A stretch of 64,000 nt of DNA, from contig NZ_CP045652.1 in the NCBI RefSeq assembly GCF_009557615.1, positions 1,984,001-2,048,000 of the forward strand. Direction: 5' to 3'. Made by a program: the position numbers and the translations under genes. Every line of letters starts with the position of its first letter. The stretch's first letter is position 1. Origin of the DNA: Sphingobacteruim zhuxiongii. Its GTDB lineage: Bacteria > Bacteroidota > Bacteroidia > Sphingobacteriales > Sphingobacteriaceae. The notes beneath the pieces are model-generated. The model had not been told where the DNA came from. It ran no database searches and saw nothing but the letters and a program-made list of their open reading frames with translations. Positions 51,614 to 60,365 of this stretch are shown here, piece by piece.

Positions 51614-53530
51614 TTATTTTATTGTAAAGCTGTATTTGCCCTTCGATGGCGTGGCTTTCGCAGTTAAACGTAGGCGGTAGATCTTTTCACCCCAAACGCT
51701 GCTCAATCGATTATCATCTTGATTCAATACTTCAACTGATGCGTCAAATGTCTTTGAATCATAAGTCATTGTATGTTTATTATTATTCAATAGAATCTTT
51801 CCGTTTTCTAAACGAGGTTCTTCTGCTAACATGAAGGTAATCACATTTGGTTTTGATGGATTATTGATCTCAAATTGATCTGTTATTTGCAGCGACCTAT
51901 TTTTAGCGGTGTAAGTTCTTATCCAAGAATTAACCTGTGCTTCCTTCGGATAGGCGCCAGCAATATCAGTTTGAAACACGCCTTTCTTGGCGTCAAACTT
52001 TGTATTCTTAGTTCTGAATTGACCACCATCCTCTTGATCGATACCATTAATTTGCGGAACATTATGGTAGGCACTCTGCATTGTCCAAATATCATAGCGC
52101 TGAGGAGAAAACGTTTTCTTGTTATATGTTCCAACACCTGCGTCAATAAACACCGGTTGCTCATCTAGGTAAAGTATAAAATTACCCAAGTCGTTGTGAT
52201 TGTGGCTTTCGTTGTTGAATCCTCCTTTAGCGCCTAAGAAGAAGCCTTTTTCTCGGATGTAAAGGAATTCCGTCTCCGGGTACCATTTGTAAGGGTTGCT
52301 CGGTAAGGCAGCAGTTGCGCCATCAATCTCATGTATCGTGCGCAGGTTCTCTAAGCTACGGAAAGCATCTCTGCTAAAAGATAACTTCGTCGACTTAGCA
52401 TCCCAAAGGTATTTGGCAAAAGACTGCATTTCTGTACTCTTTACGGCCGTACCATAGCGGTAGATCAATAAGGGCTCGCCGCTATATTTTGCAGAGGCAT
52501 CGGCGAAATTTACTACCCAATTATCTCCGCCAATGTAGGATTGAGAGATGTATTCGCCCATATCCTTAATCATAGGTTGGTCGAATAGATTGACCTTATT
52601 GCCCGTAGCAAGGGCTAGAATTTCCAAATAATCATAAAGTTTTGCTGCGGCATGTCCCCAATAGGAAGGTCCTTCATCACAGGCGCCATCCGCCTTCATA
52701 TAATTGATGTATTTATCCACCGATCGCATCGTTTTGTAGATTCCTGCAATCTTTTGCTCAGGATTATCCTCGATAAGCAGTATGCTGGTTAACACGTTGA
52801 AATTACACCATGGATTCCAGTTGTTAACGATTTGCTTAGGTGTCAGTTCAAATGCTTGCCACCACATATCGGTACGTGTCATATAGGGGTCAATCACACG
52901 AGCCTGAATATTATCCTTTAAACGTGCTGCAATCTCGGGATTTACCTTGTCCATTTCCGCTTGAAAGAAATAGTGAATCCAAGAAAGAAAAGATCCCATA
53001 TCACCCGCCATTAAATCAACGACGTGGGTGCCAGTTTGCGGCAAGCTCCGTTTTGTTGATTGATATGCAGGAACGTGTGCCGATAGAGACCAAGTGCTCA
53101 TTTCGGAGAAATACCAAACGCCATTGATAATTTGATCGAGGAAGCGGCCTTTGCCTTCAGCTAGTTCAGCAAAGAATAAATTACTCAATGCCACCGCGTT
53201 TTCGTTCATCGGCTTTTCCATGATCACACGAGAACCATTGCGTTCATATGCTAGATAATCTGTTGCTTTGACCACTTGCCATTGGTAGTCCAGGTATTTT
53301 TCACCTTGCGCGATAATGTTGTCGTAAAAAGGTGCCGTGAGTTTTTGCCAACCCGCACGATCAGTATATGCAGGATAGGGAACCCATTGCTGATTGCTGA
53401 GTAAACTGGATTTAATGTCGGTTTCTTTAAATCTTCCGGTGATTATATCTTTCTCGCGAACAGTATTCGCACCTAGCAAGGTGGGAATACTGATGATTAA
53501 TAAGGTGATTAAATTGATGATCTTTTTCAT
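51614..53530 (-). CDS. Heparinase II/III-like polysaccharide lyase, secreted
   Basis: I start at the ATG at 53530, which begins MKKIINLITLLIISIPTLLGA. The upstream start at 53545 adds five residues. An N-terminal helical domain (about 25-370, with MAGDMGSFLSWIHYF and NNWNPWCNFNVLTSILL) precedes a heparinase II/III-like beta domain with ESHNHNDLGNFILYLDEQPVFIDAG (about 427-450), the catalytic His/Asn region. Family choice among PL12, PL15, PL17, PL21 and PL33-like is not possible by eye. It should depolymerise a uronic-acid polysaccharide by beta-elimination. It follows SusD with a 1-nt gap. Confidence 0.85.
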   Translation of the reverse strand: MKKIINLITLLIISIPTLLGANTVREKDIITGRFKETDIKSSLLSNQQWVPYPAYTDRAGWQKLTAPFYDNIIAQGEKYLDYQWQVVKATDYLAYERNGSRVIMEKPMNENAVALSNLFFAELAEGKGRFLDQIINGVWYFSEMSTWSLSAHVPAYQSTKRSLPQTGTHVVDLMAGDMGSFLSWIHYFFQAEMDKVNPEIAARLKDNIQARVIDPYMTRTDMWWQAFELTPKQIVNNWNPWCNFNVLTSILLIEDNPEQKIAGIYKTMRSVDKYINYMKADGACDEGPSYWGHAAAKLYDYLEILALATGNKVNLFDQPMIKDMGEYISQSYIGGDNWVVNFADASAKYSGEPLLIYRYGTAVKSTEMQSFAKYLWDAKSTKLSFSRDAFRSLENLRTIHEIDGATAALPSNPYKWYPETEFLYIREKGFFLGAKGGFNNESHNHNDLGNFILYLDEQPVFIDAGVGTYNKKTFSPQRYDIWTMQSAYHNVPQINGIDQEDGGQFRTKNTKFDAKKGVFQTDIAGAYPKEAQVNSWIRTYTAKNRSLQITDQFEINNPSKPNVITFMLAEEPRLENGKILLNNNKHTMTYDSKTFDASVEVLNQDDNRLSSVWGEKIYRLRLTAKATPSKGKYSFTIK

Positions 53531-53531
53531 A

Positions 53532-55235
53532 TTACCAGCCCTCATTTTGTGTTAAAGCCGCATTCATTTCAATCTCCTGTCCTGGTATTGGCCATATCTT
53601 ATGGCGACTTTGATAGCCACGCGTAACTAAATTATCACCAACTATGCTTTTCTCAATAAAGGCATTAGATACTGATTCTAGCTGATTCCAACGTTTCAAA
53701 TCAAAATAGCGATGTCCTTCAACAGAAAGCTCCACTTTTCGCTCATGCGATATGCGTTTCTGCATATCTACTTTATTACTAACTGCCAGAAATGCCGCAC
53801 CAGAGTTTAGTCCAGGCATGCTAGAGCGTGTTCTTACTTTGTTTAATTCTGCAACAGCTTTTGCAAGTTCACCGTTTTCATTGTATGCTTCTGCCAGCAT
53901 CAATAAGACATCTGCATAACGGATAATCGGAAAGTTAATCGGCGTGTGCGCGCGATCGGTTAGCGCTCCTTTTAAATTACCCTCCGGTACAAACTTGCGC
54001 CACATATACGTTAGCCAGCCTCTGTTGTTTCGAATCTGACCGAAGTTTTCGTTAACTCCAGTTGCTAATACCAGTTTCATATTGCGCTCCTGATTGGCAT
54101 TCCATCCCAGATAATCCGAGTAGGGCACAATAAGACTTTGAGCGAGACGAGGATCACGATTGGCATATATAGAACGAATTTTACTGGTGTCTGGTACATG
54201 CGTAAAGGTGCCATTCGTATGGGTTGCCATCATTGCTGTTTTCTTAGCGTCGTTGCTATTGTTGTAGTTCGGGTAATAATCATCCCAATTAAATGGCGAA
54301 CCATCTTTGTTTTCGAAGCTATCTGCAAAGCGTGTACTTGGCATCACACTATTCCAACAACTACCGAATGTAGATCTTGATCCTAAATAAAAGGCCATAG
54401 GCATACCATAAGGAAATCCTGTACCTCCTAAATTTTGAATTGAAAAAATCATCTCAGGACTCGCATCTCCTTCTTGCTTAAATAAGGAGGCATAATTACT
54501 GCTCAAACTATAAGCGTAATTGTTCGTTTTGTTATTTACAATTTCATCAAAATCCTTAATGGCATCCGTCCATTTTTTCATATACAGATTTACTTTTCCG
54601 CGTAATGCATAGGCTGCACCTTTTGTCGCGCGACCGTAATGCTTCGCATCATAGCTAACAGGAAGGTTTTGTACCGCAAAATTTAGATCTGCAATAATGA
54701 AATTCTGTACATCAGTTAAAGAGGAGCGTTCCTTCATCAAGGTAGCAAACTCCGTATTCAGATCAACGGATTCGTCATAAATTGGAAGTCCGCCAAATAA
54801 ATTACTGAGTTGGAAATACATTAATGCGCGCAGGAACTTCGCTTCGCCGATCATGATGTTTTTCTTGGATTCATCGATATTCATTTTTTGAATCTGCGCG
54901 ATCGCGTGATTCGCACGTTGAATCAGATCATAACCACTCTTCCAGCGGCCAGTAATAATTCCCGAGCGATCGGTAAAGGTTCCGGAAATAATCTCACCTA
55001 AGCCCGGAGGATCGTAGCCTAGTCCTACATCCGTCAATACGTCGTACGAAAATTGTAGTCCGAATGTGTTTTCTTTTTTCAAATCATTGTAGACACCAAG
55101 AACGCCAGCTAAAGCTTGATCTTCATTTTGCCAAAAAGTATTGGCGCTAACTTGGCTATAAGGCACTGTATCTAGCTTGTAGCAGGAGCTTAAACTAATA
55201 CTTACAGCAATATATAATAGTGATAACTTTTTCAT
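53532..55235 (-). CDS. susD: SusD/RagB family outer-membrane glycan-binding lipoprotein
   Basis: The ATG at 55235 gives a lipoprotein signal (MKKLSLLYIAVSISLSSC); a TTG at 55244 is also in frame. The 567-residue protein has SusD repeats: NHAIAQIQKMNIDESKKNIMIGEAKFLRALMYFQLSNLFGGLPIYDE (about 105-150), RATKGAAYALRGKVNLYMKKW, and the C-terminal RYADVLLMLAEAYNENGELAKAVAELNKVRTR with FDLKRW. SusD binds the glycan at the cell surface and hands it to the partner SusC, whose gene ends 10 bp upstream. The cognate glycan is inferred to contain uronic acid. Confidence 0.96.
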   Translation of the reverse strand: MKKLSLLYIAVSISLSSCYKLDTVPYSQVSANTFWQNEDQALAGVLGVYNDLKKENTFGLQFSYDVLTDVGLGYDPPGLGEIISGTFTDRSGIITGRWKSGYDLIQRANHAIAQIQKMNIDESKKNIMIGEAKFLRALMYFQLSNLFGGLPIYDESVDLNTEFATLMKERSSLTDVQNFIIADLNFAVQNLPVSYDAKHYGRATKGAAYALRGKVNLYMKKWTDAIKDFDEIVNNKTNNYAYSLSSNYASLFKQEGDASPEMIFSIQNLGGTGFPYGMPMAFYLGSRSTFGSCWNSVMPSTRFADSFENKDGSPFNWDDYYPNYNNSNDAKKTAMMATHTNGTFTHVPDTSKIRSIYANRDPRLAQSLIVPYSDYLGWNANQERNMKLVLATGVNENFGQIRNNRGWLTYMWRKFVPEGNLKGALTDRAHTPINFPIIRYADVLLMLAEAYNENGELAKAVAELNKVRTRSSMPGLNSGAAFLAVSNKVDMQKRISHERKVELSVEGHRYFDLKRWNQLESVSNAFIEKSIVGDNLVTRGYQSRHKIWPIPGQEIEMNAALTQNEGW

Positions 55236-55245
55236 TTTTTTCAAT

Positions 55246-58200
55246 TTAGAAGGTTAATCCAATACCGAATACAACTTGTTTCATGGTCGGATAATTAGTT
55301 CCGCTAACTTCGGGGTCGAAGCCTTTGTAACTGGTCGCCGTCCAGAAATTCTCTAAGGATCCGAATAATCTTAAATTTTGCACTGCAAAGCGCTGCGTAA
55401 GTTCATTTGGAAAGGTATATCCGAGTTGAATGTTTTTAACACGTAAATACGCTTTGTTTTGCAACCAAAAATCGCTTCCTCTCGTATTTCTTGTGTCGGT
55501 ATATGGTAGCAATCTTGGGAAAGTCGCATCCGTTTTACCCTCAACCCAACGGCCATCAACGATTTCTTTATTTAACTGATATCCCCAACGCACCGTCGGT
55601 GTATAATGGATATCTGAATAAATAAGTTTGTTTCCAGCTGCTCCTTGTAAAAACACATTGAAATCAAAGCCTTTATAGTCAAAGCCTAAGTTAAAGCCGT
55701 AGGTAACGCGTGGAGCCGTTCCATGTCCTACAGCAACGCGGTCCTCATCATTTAAAATGCCATCGCCATTACTGTCTTTATATAATAAGTCGCCCTTTCC
55801 AGGTTTTCCGAATGCAGCAAATGGATTTACTGGATTACCAGTCGTTGGATCCGTAGGTGCATTCGCTATCATGGCATCAACAAGTGCTAAATCTTCGTCC
55901 GTTTGAATTAAACGATCTGTAAGTAGGATAAATTGCGTGTTGATAGCGTAGCCTTCTTGAAGTAAATTGTTGCCAGAAATTGAACGATCATCGCCTTTGA
56001 ACTTGATAACTTTGTTATCGATGAATGTAAAGTTTCCGCTGACATTGAAGTTAAAGGAATCCCCAATCTTGTCGCGATAGGTAAGATTGGTCTCAATCCC
56101 TCTGTTTCTTACTTTCGCCGCATTCGTTCTGGGAATACCAGCATCCCCGACTACTAGGGGAGCAGGAAGATTGATTAAGATATTATTCGTCGTCTTGTCG
56201 AACACATCAACCGATCCAGAAAGCTTATAATCAAATAAGTCAAAATCAAGACCTAAGTTTAGTACATTAGTGCTCTCCCAGGTCATCAAGCTATTGCTCA
56301 AAGAGGTTTGTGCGAAACCGACAAACAATTGGTTCGACAATACATAGTTTGCGGAATTATAAAGTGTTTGATACTCGTAGTTATTGATTCCGCCGTTGTA
56401 GAAAAAGACATCATCTACGGTTCCATTATTACCCAGAGATCCATAAGAGGCTCTCAGTTTTAACGTTGGCATCCATGCAACATCATAAAACTCTTCTGAC
56501 GAGATTTTCCAACCGAAGGATGCTGATGGGAAAGTTCCCCACCGTGTGCTTCCGCTCTTAAATCTAGAGGAACCATCCGTACGTAAGTTGGCTTCCAAAA
56601 GGTATTTGTCGTCAAAAGAGAGGTTGATACGTCCGAAAAATGAACGCATTGCCCAATCTGTTGTATTTCCCGATGCGGAAGCGTCCATCGTCGCGGCATT
56701 TAATACGCTTAAAGATGGATCTATTAAATCAAGCTTTGAAGCAGCGAACCATCCATCTTTCAATAATTCTTGACTCGCTCCAACCATCACCTCATATTTT
56801 AAGCGATCGTCAAACGTTTTATTTTCGTATTTAGCAATTCCGTCCATGTAATATCTGTACGTTTTCACAGATTGATTGGTCACCGAGCTCCGACCCGTGC
56901 CAGCTGTGGCAACGGAATTCGTTAGGAAGTTCCAACGATCGTTAAAGACAGGTTGACTGTAGATAAAATCATCATTATACGTGTATGAATATGAACCCTC
57001 GATCGACAGACCTTTTGTTGGTTTTAATTTTGCGAAGAAACGACTAACAAAGCGATTTTTGTTGATATCACCTTTCTGAGCATATAAACGATGTAGAATA
57101 TTGTTCGATTGTGGGTCATCTTCTGGGTTATTTGGTGAACCAAATCTGCCGTCCGGAGCTCTTAGAACCATGCCTGGCGTGCTCGCAGCTGCGTATAAGA
57201 ATACATCGTTAATTAGATTGGTGCCAATTTGTGTTTTGGAAACTACACCATTGATATTCGCACCTAATGATAACCAAGGCTTGATATCTGCTTCCAAATT
57301 AATCCGACCGGTGTGTCGTTTATAGTTTGCTTGCTCAATAATTCCAGGATTGTCCAATAAACCATAAGATCCAAAGAATTTTATCTTCTCGCTACCGCCA
57401 GTAAAAGATAAGTTATGGTTTTGTGATATTTTATTCTGAAATAAAGATTCAACCCAATCCACATTAGGATACATTAATGGATCGCCATTCTCATTGGCAC
57501 GCCATAAGTCTATCTTTTCCTGTGAGAAAATTGGCTTCGCATTAGCGTCTCCGTTCTTGGAGCCCTCATTTACTAATTCCATGTAATCTGCATAATTGGA
57601 GATCATCGTCATGACATTGGAAGGCTGTTGAGAAGAGAAATAATTGTTGTAAATCACTTTAAACTGATCGGTTTTACCGCGCTTTGTAGTGATTAGGATT
57701 ACGCCATTGGCTGCTCTTGATCCATAGATGGAGGCTGAAGCCGCATCTTTTAATACAGAGATACTTTCCACATCTTGCGGGTTAATCAAGTTCATATCGC
57801 CCACAACGCCATCAATAACCACTAATGGGTTAGCGTTGTTTAATGTACCTTGACCACGAACACGAAGCGTACCGCCATCAGCACCTGGACGTCCAGAACC
57901 TTGCGTTACTGACAAACCGGGCGCTTGTCCCGCAAGTCCTGCAGATAAAGAAGTGATGGGACGACTACCAACGACATCGTCCATTTTAACGGAAGATACC
58001 GCACCGGTTAAGTTTTCTTTTTTCTGTGTTCCGAAGCCGACTACCACAACTTCGTCGATATTCGTATCGCTAACTTCTAGGGTAATCGTCAGGGGGCTGT
58101 TGTTTTGAACAATAACCTCTTGACTTTGAAATCCTATAGAACTTACGATTAGCGTGGAGTTCGCTGGCACTGCAGGCATTTCAAAATTACCCTCGGAATC

Positions 58201-58452
58201 TGTTTTGACAGATACCGTACTGCCTTTGCGAGTAACTGTAGCAGCCGCAATAGGGGTTCCGTCGGCTGATGTTACCTTTCCGCGCAACACCTGTTGCCGA
58301 TAGGATTCTGAAATACTTGGTGTGGTTAAATTGTTTGCTGATGCTTGAAGTTGCTGCGAACTGGTCAGGCAAAGCGCAAGAAGAATGGTCCAACCTACTG
58401 CGGGTTTGGGGGTCCAATCTCCTTTTCCAAGGGGAGGGAATTTATTAATCAT
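55246..58452 (-). CDS. susC: SusC/RagA family TonB-linked outer-membrane glycan importer
   Basis: The 1068-residue protein starts with a signal region and a carboxypeptidase-regulatory-like domain (about 55-130, VLRGKVTSADGTPIAAATVTRKG), the TonB box DEVVVVGFGTQKKENLTGAVSSVKM (about 130-155), a plug with the SusC hallmark PLVVIDGVVGDMNLINPQDVESISVLKDAASASIYGSRAANGVI, and a long barrel ending in FGIGLTF. It imports oligosaccharides bound by SusD. The N-terminal extension (MINKFPPLGKGDWTPKPAVGW) before the hydrophobic core is unusually long. A regulator (sigma/anti-sigma or HTCS) is not adjacent on this side. Confidence 0.97.
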   Translation of the reverse strand: MINKFPPLGKGDWTPKPAVGWTILLALCLTSSQQLQASANNLTTPSISESYRQQVLRGKVTSADGTPIAAATVTRKGSTVSVKTDSEGNFEMPAVPANSTLIVSSIGFQSQEVIVQNNSPLTITLEVSDTNIDEVVVVGFGTQKKENLTGAVSSVKMDDVVGSRPITSLSAGLAGQAPGLSVTQGSGRPGADGGTLRVRGQGTLNNANPLVVIDGVVGDMNLINPQDVESISVLKDAASASIYGSRAANGVILITTKRGKTDQFKVIYNNYFSSQQPSNVMTMISNYADYMELVNEGSKNGDANAKPIFSQEKIDLWRANENGDPLMYPNVDWVESLFQNKISQNHNLSFTGGSEKIKFFGSYGLLDNPGIIEQANYKRHTGRINLEADIKPWLSLGANINGVVSKTQIGTNLINDVFLYAAASTPGMVLRAPDGRFGSPNNPEDDPQSNNILHRLYAQKGDINKNRFVSRFFAKLKPTKGLSIEGSYSYTYNDDFIYSQPVFNDRWNFLTNSVATAGTGRSSVTNQSVKTYRYYMDGIAKYENKTFDDRLKYEVMVGASQELLKDGWFAASKLDLIDPSLSVLNAATMDASASGNTTDWAMRSFFGRINLSFDDKYLLEANLRTDGSSRFKSGSTRWGTFPSASFGWKISSEEFYDVAWMPTLKLRASYGSLGNNGTVDDVFFYNGGINNYEYQTLYNSANYVLSNQLFVGFAQTSLSNSLMTWESTNVLNLGLDFDLFDYKLSGSVDVFDKTTNNILINLPAPLVVGDAGIPRTNAAKVRNRGIETNLTYRDKIGDSFNFNVSGNFTFIDNKVIKFKGDDRSISGNNLLQEGYAINTQFILLTDRLIQTDEDLALVDAMIANAPTDPTTGNPVNPFAAFGKPGKGDLLYKDSNGDGILNDEDRVAVGHGTAPRVTYGFNLGFDYKGFDFNVFLQGAAGNKLIYSDIHYTPTVRWGYQLNKEIVDGRWVEGKTDATFPRLLPYTDTRNTRGSDFWLQNKAYLRVKNIQLGYTFPNELTQRFAVQNLRLFGSLENFWTATSYKGFDPEVSGTNYPTMKQVVFGIGLTF

Positions 58453-58634
58453 TTTTACCGTTGTTAATTGGTTAGTATATTAGTCAATCCTAAAATAGGC
58501 GTTTATTCACCAAGGCGATGGAATAATCACGAAAACGATTTCTTAAATAGTAAACCGATTTGGCTTGTGATTTATTTCCATTCGATAAAAAGGAAGATAA
58601 ATTCATTACAGAAGTTCGTATATTAGAAATACTT

Positions 58635-59969
58635 ATGGCAGCAACCTTTCTAATCGATGAACAAACCTTAAAAGATATTCAGCTAAGAGACTTTAGGGGG
58701 CGAACAATTTTTGATTTTTTTGACCAAGCAATTACTGAAGGCGGACAGGATTACTTTCGTGATGTTTTTTATACTCCTTTATTAAATATTGAGGGAATCA
58801 AAGCACGCCAAACGAAAATCCGTAGGCTCGAACCTGTTGCTGATGTTGAATTTCCTTTTTATCGGGTTATCATTAAGGATTTAGAGAAGTATATCCATGC
58901 TTCGCACTCTGGAGCAAGTCAAGGCCTTAGTTTTTTAGACTTCTTAGGTGTACGGTCGCCAATTTATTATTACCGGAAGCGATCAATTCTAGAAGCGTCG
59001 GAATTCTTAATTTCCTCCATGAAATTCTATAAGGAAGTCAATAAACATCATCCATATGAAGATATGGCTGAAATGATTGATTTAACGCAAGATTGCCTGA
59101 GTCAGCTTTATAAGGGGAAAGTATTCAATACCGATAAATTAAAAGTCAACATCTTCAATATCGATTCGCTGGATCGACTAATACGCTATGAACTTGCGGC
59201 TAAACTCAAGAAATTAATCTGTTTCTTTTTTGAGGTTGATGCCTACCTTGCCGTGGCGAAGATCTCCAAAAGTCTAGGCTTCTGCTATCCAGAAGTATTT
59301 CCGAAGAATGAAACCGGTGAGATCAGAATGGAAGGCGTTTACCATATTTTTCATAAGGCGCCTGTCAAAAACGATGTGACCTTAAGTAATAATAAGAAGA
59401 TTTGGTTTCTTACCGGTGCAAATATGGCTGGGAAGTCTTCGATTATTAAGACCATATCTTCCGCGTTGTATTTAACCCATATTGGCTTTCCTGTGCCTGC
59501 CGACGAGATTAAGACCGACCTAATCGATGGTGTATTTACCAGTATCAACTTACAAGATAATCTGGAGCTCGGCTATAGCCACTTTTACGTGGAGGCTATT
59601 CGATTAAAAGAAATCGTTGATCAACTGCCTGTAGATTCGAATGCCTTAATTATCCTCGACGAATTATTCAAAGGAACTAATCATAGCGATGCATCACATG
59701 CTATTCTCGATGTTATGCGTAATCTAGCACAAGTGGATGGACCTTATGTTATTGTTTCTTCTCATATTACTGAGCTGTCTCAACAATTAAAAGATATTCC
59801 TAACATCGATTTTATGCGCATGAAAATCGAAGCCGATGAAAATGGGTTGCCAGTTTTTACGTACAAGATTGCACAGGGAATTGCAGAAGAGAAGCTAGGT
59901 ATGTGGTTACTAAAACAGAGTGGTGTTTTTACTTCGATCGATCGATTAAAGGGAGGTTCGGCAAAATAG
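58635..59969 (+). CDS. MutS-like ATPase (short, domain V only)
   Basis: From the ATG at 58635 (an upstream frame opens at 58560) the 444-residue protein has a helical clamp-like N-part (about 1-240) and a MutS domain V ATPase: Walker A GANMAGKSS (K267), Walker B LIILDELFKGTN (D342/E343), and SSHITEL. It lacks the mismatch-recognition and connector domains (I and II) of MutS. Short MutS-related proteins are frequent in Bacteroidota and their role in DNA metabolism is unclear. It is divergent from the SusC gene, with about 180 bp between the starts. Confidence 0.85.
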   Translation: MAATFLIDEQTLKDIQLRDFRGRTIFDFFDQAITEGGQDYFRDVFYTPLLNIEGIKARQTKIRRLEPVADVEFPFYRVIIKDLEKYIHASHSGASQGLSFLDFLGVRSPIYYYRKRSILEASEFLISSMKFYKEVNKHHPYEDMAEMIDLTQDCLSQLYKGKVFNTDKLKVNIFNIDSLDRLIRYELAAKLKKLICFFFEVDAYLAVAKISKSLGFCYPEVFPKNETGEIRMEGVYHIFHKAPVKNDVTLSNNKKIWFLTGANMAGKSSIIKTISSALYLTHIGFPVPADEIKTDLIDGVFTSINLQDNLELGYSHFYVEAIRLKEIVDQLPVDSNALIILDELFKGTNHSDASHAILDVMRNLAQVDGPYVIVSSHITELSQQLKDIPNIDFMRMKIEADENGLPVFTYKIAQGIAEEKLGMWLLKQSGVFTSIDRLKGGSAK

Positions 59970-60365
59970 GGGTGCTTTGAATTTGCAAGTATAGCTCTAG
60001 GGAATAAGCAAAAGCGGCAATGTGGACTAAGTTAAACCGACATGTGTGATTCTGTAATTCGAATCCAAACTAAACTTGCTTATAATTTTCCAACTTTATC
60101 AGGAGTAAATCTTAAAATTCTCATAAACTTAAGAAATTGATTATACATGCCCTCCTGTGTATAGTTATTAGATATTAAAATTATATAATAGATAAGTGAC
60201 TTATATTTAATAATATAATAGTGCTTTTTCGATGAAATATGTTATATAGAATTATATAAATTTAATTTTTTGTGTCTTTTTCTGAAATCAATAAGCACTA
60301 ATTTTATGCTATTAGCCTATCCATATGTGCAACGCATATGGCGTGAAAAAACCAAAAACAAATCT
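59970..60365. other. AT-rich intergenic region ahead of the ADP-ribosylglycohydrolase-like gene
   Basis: No gene or tRNA is visible. The stretch is rich in TATA-like and poly-A/T words from about 60120 to 60270. The downstream open frame extends back to 60270, but the later ATG at 60366 is preferred because it begins a signal peptide. Confidence 0.45.
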
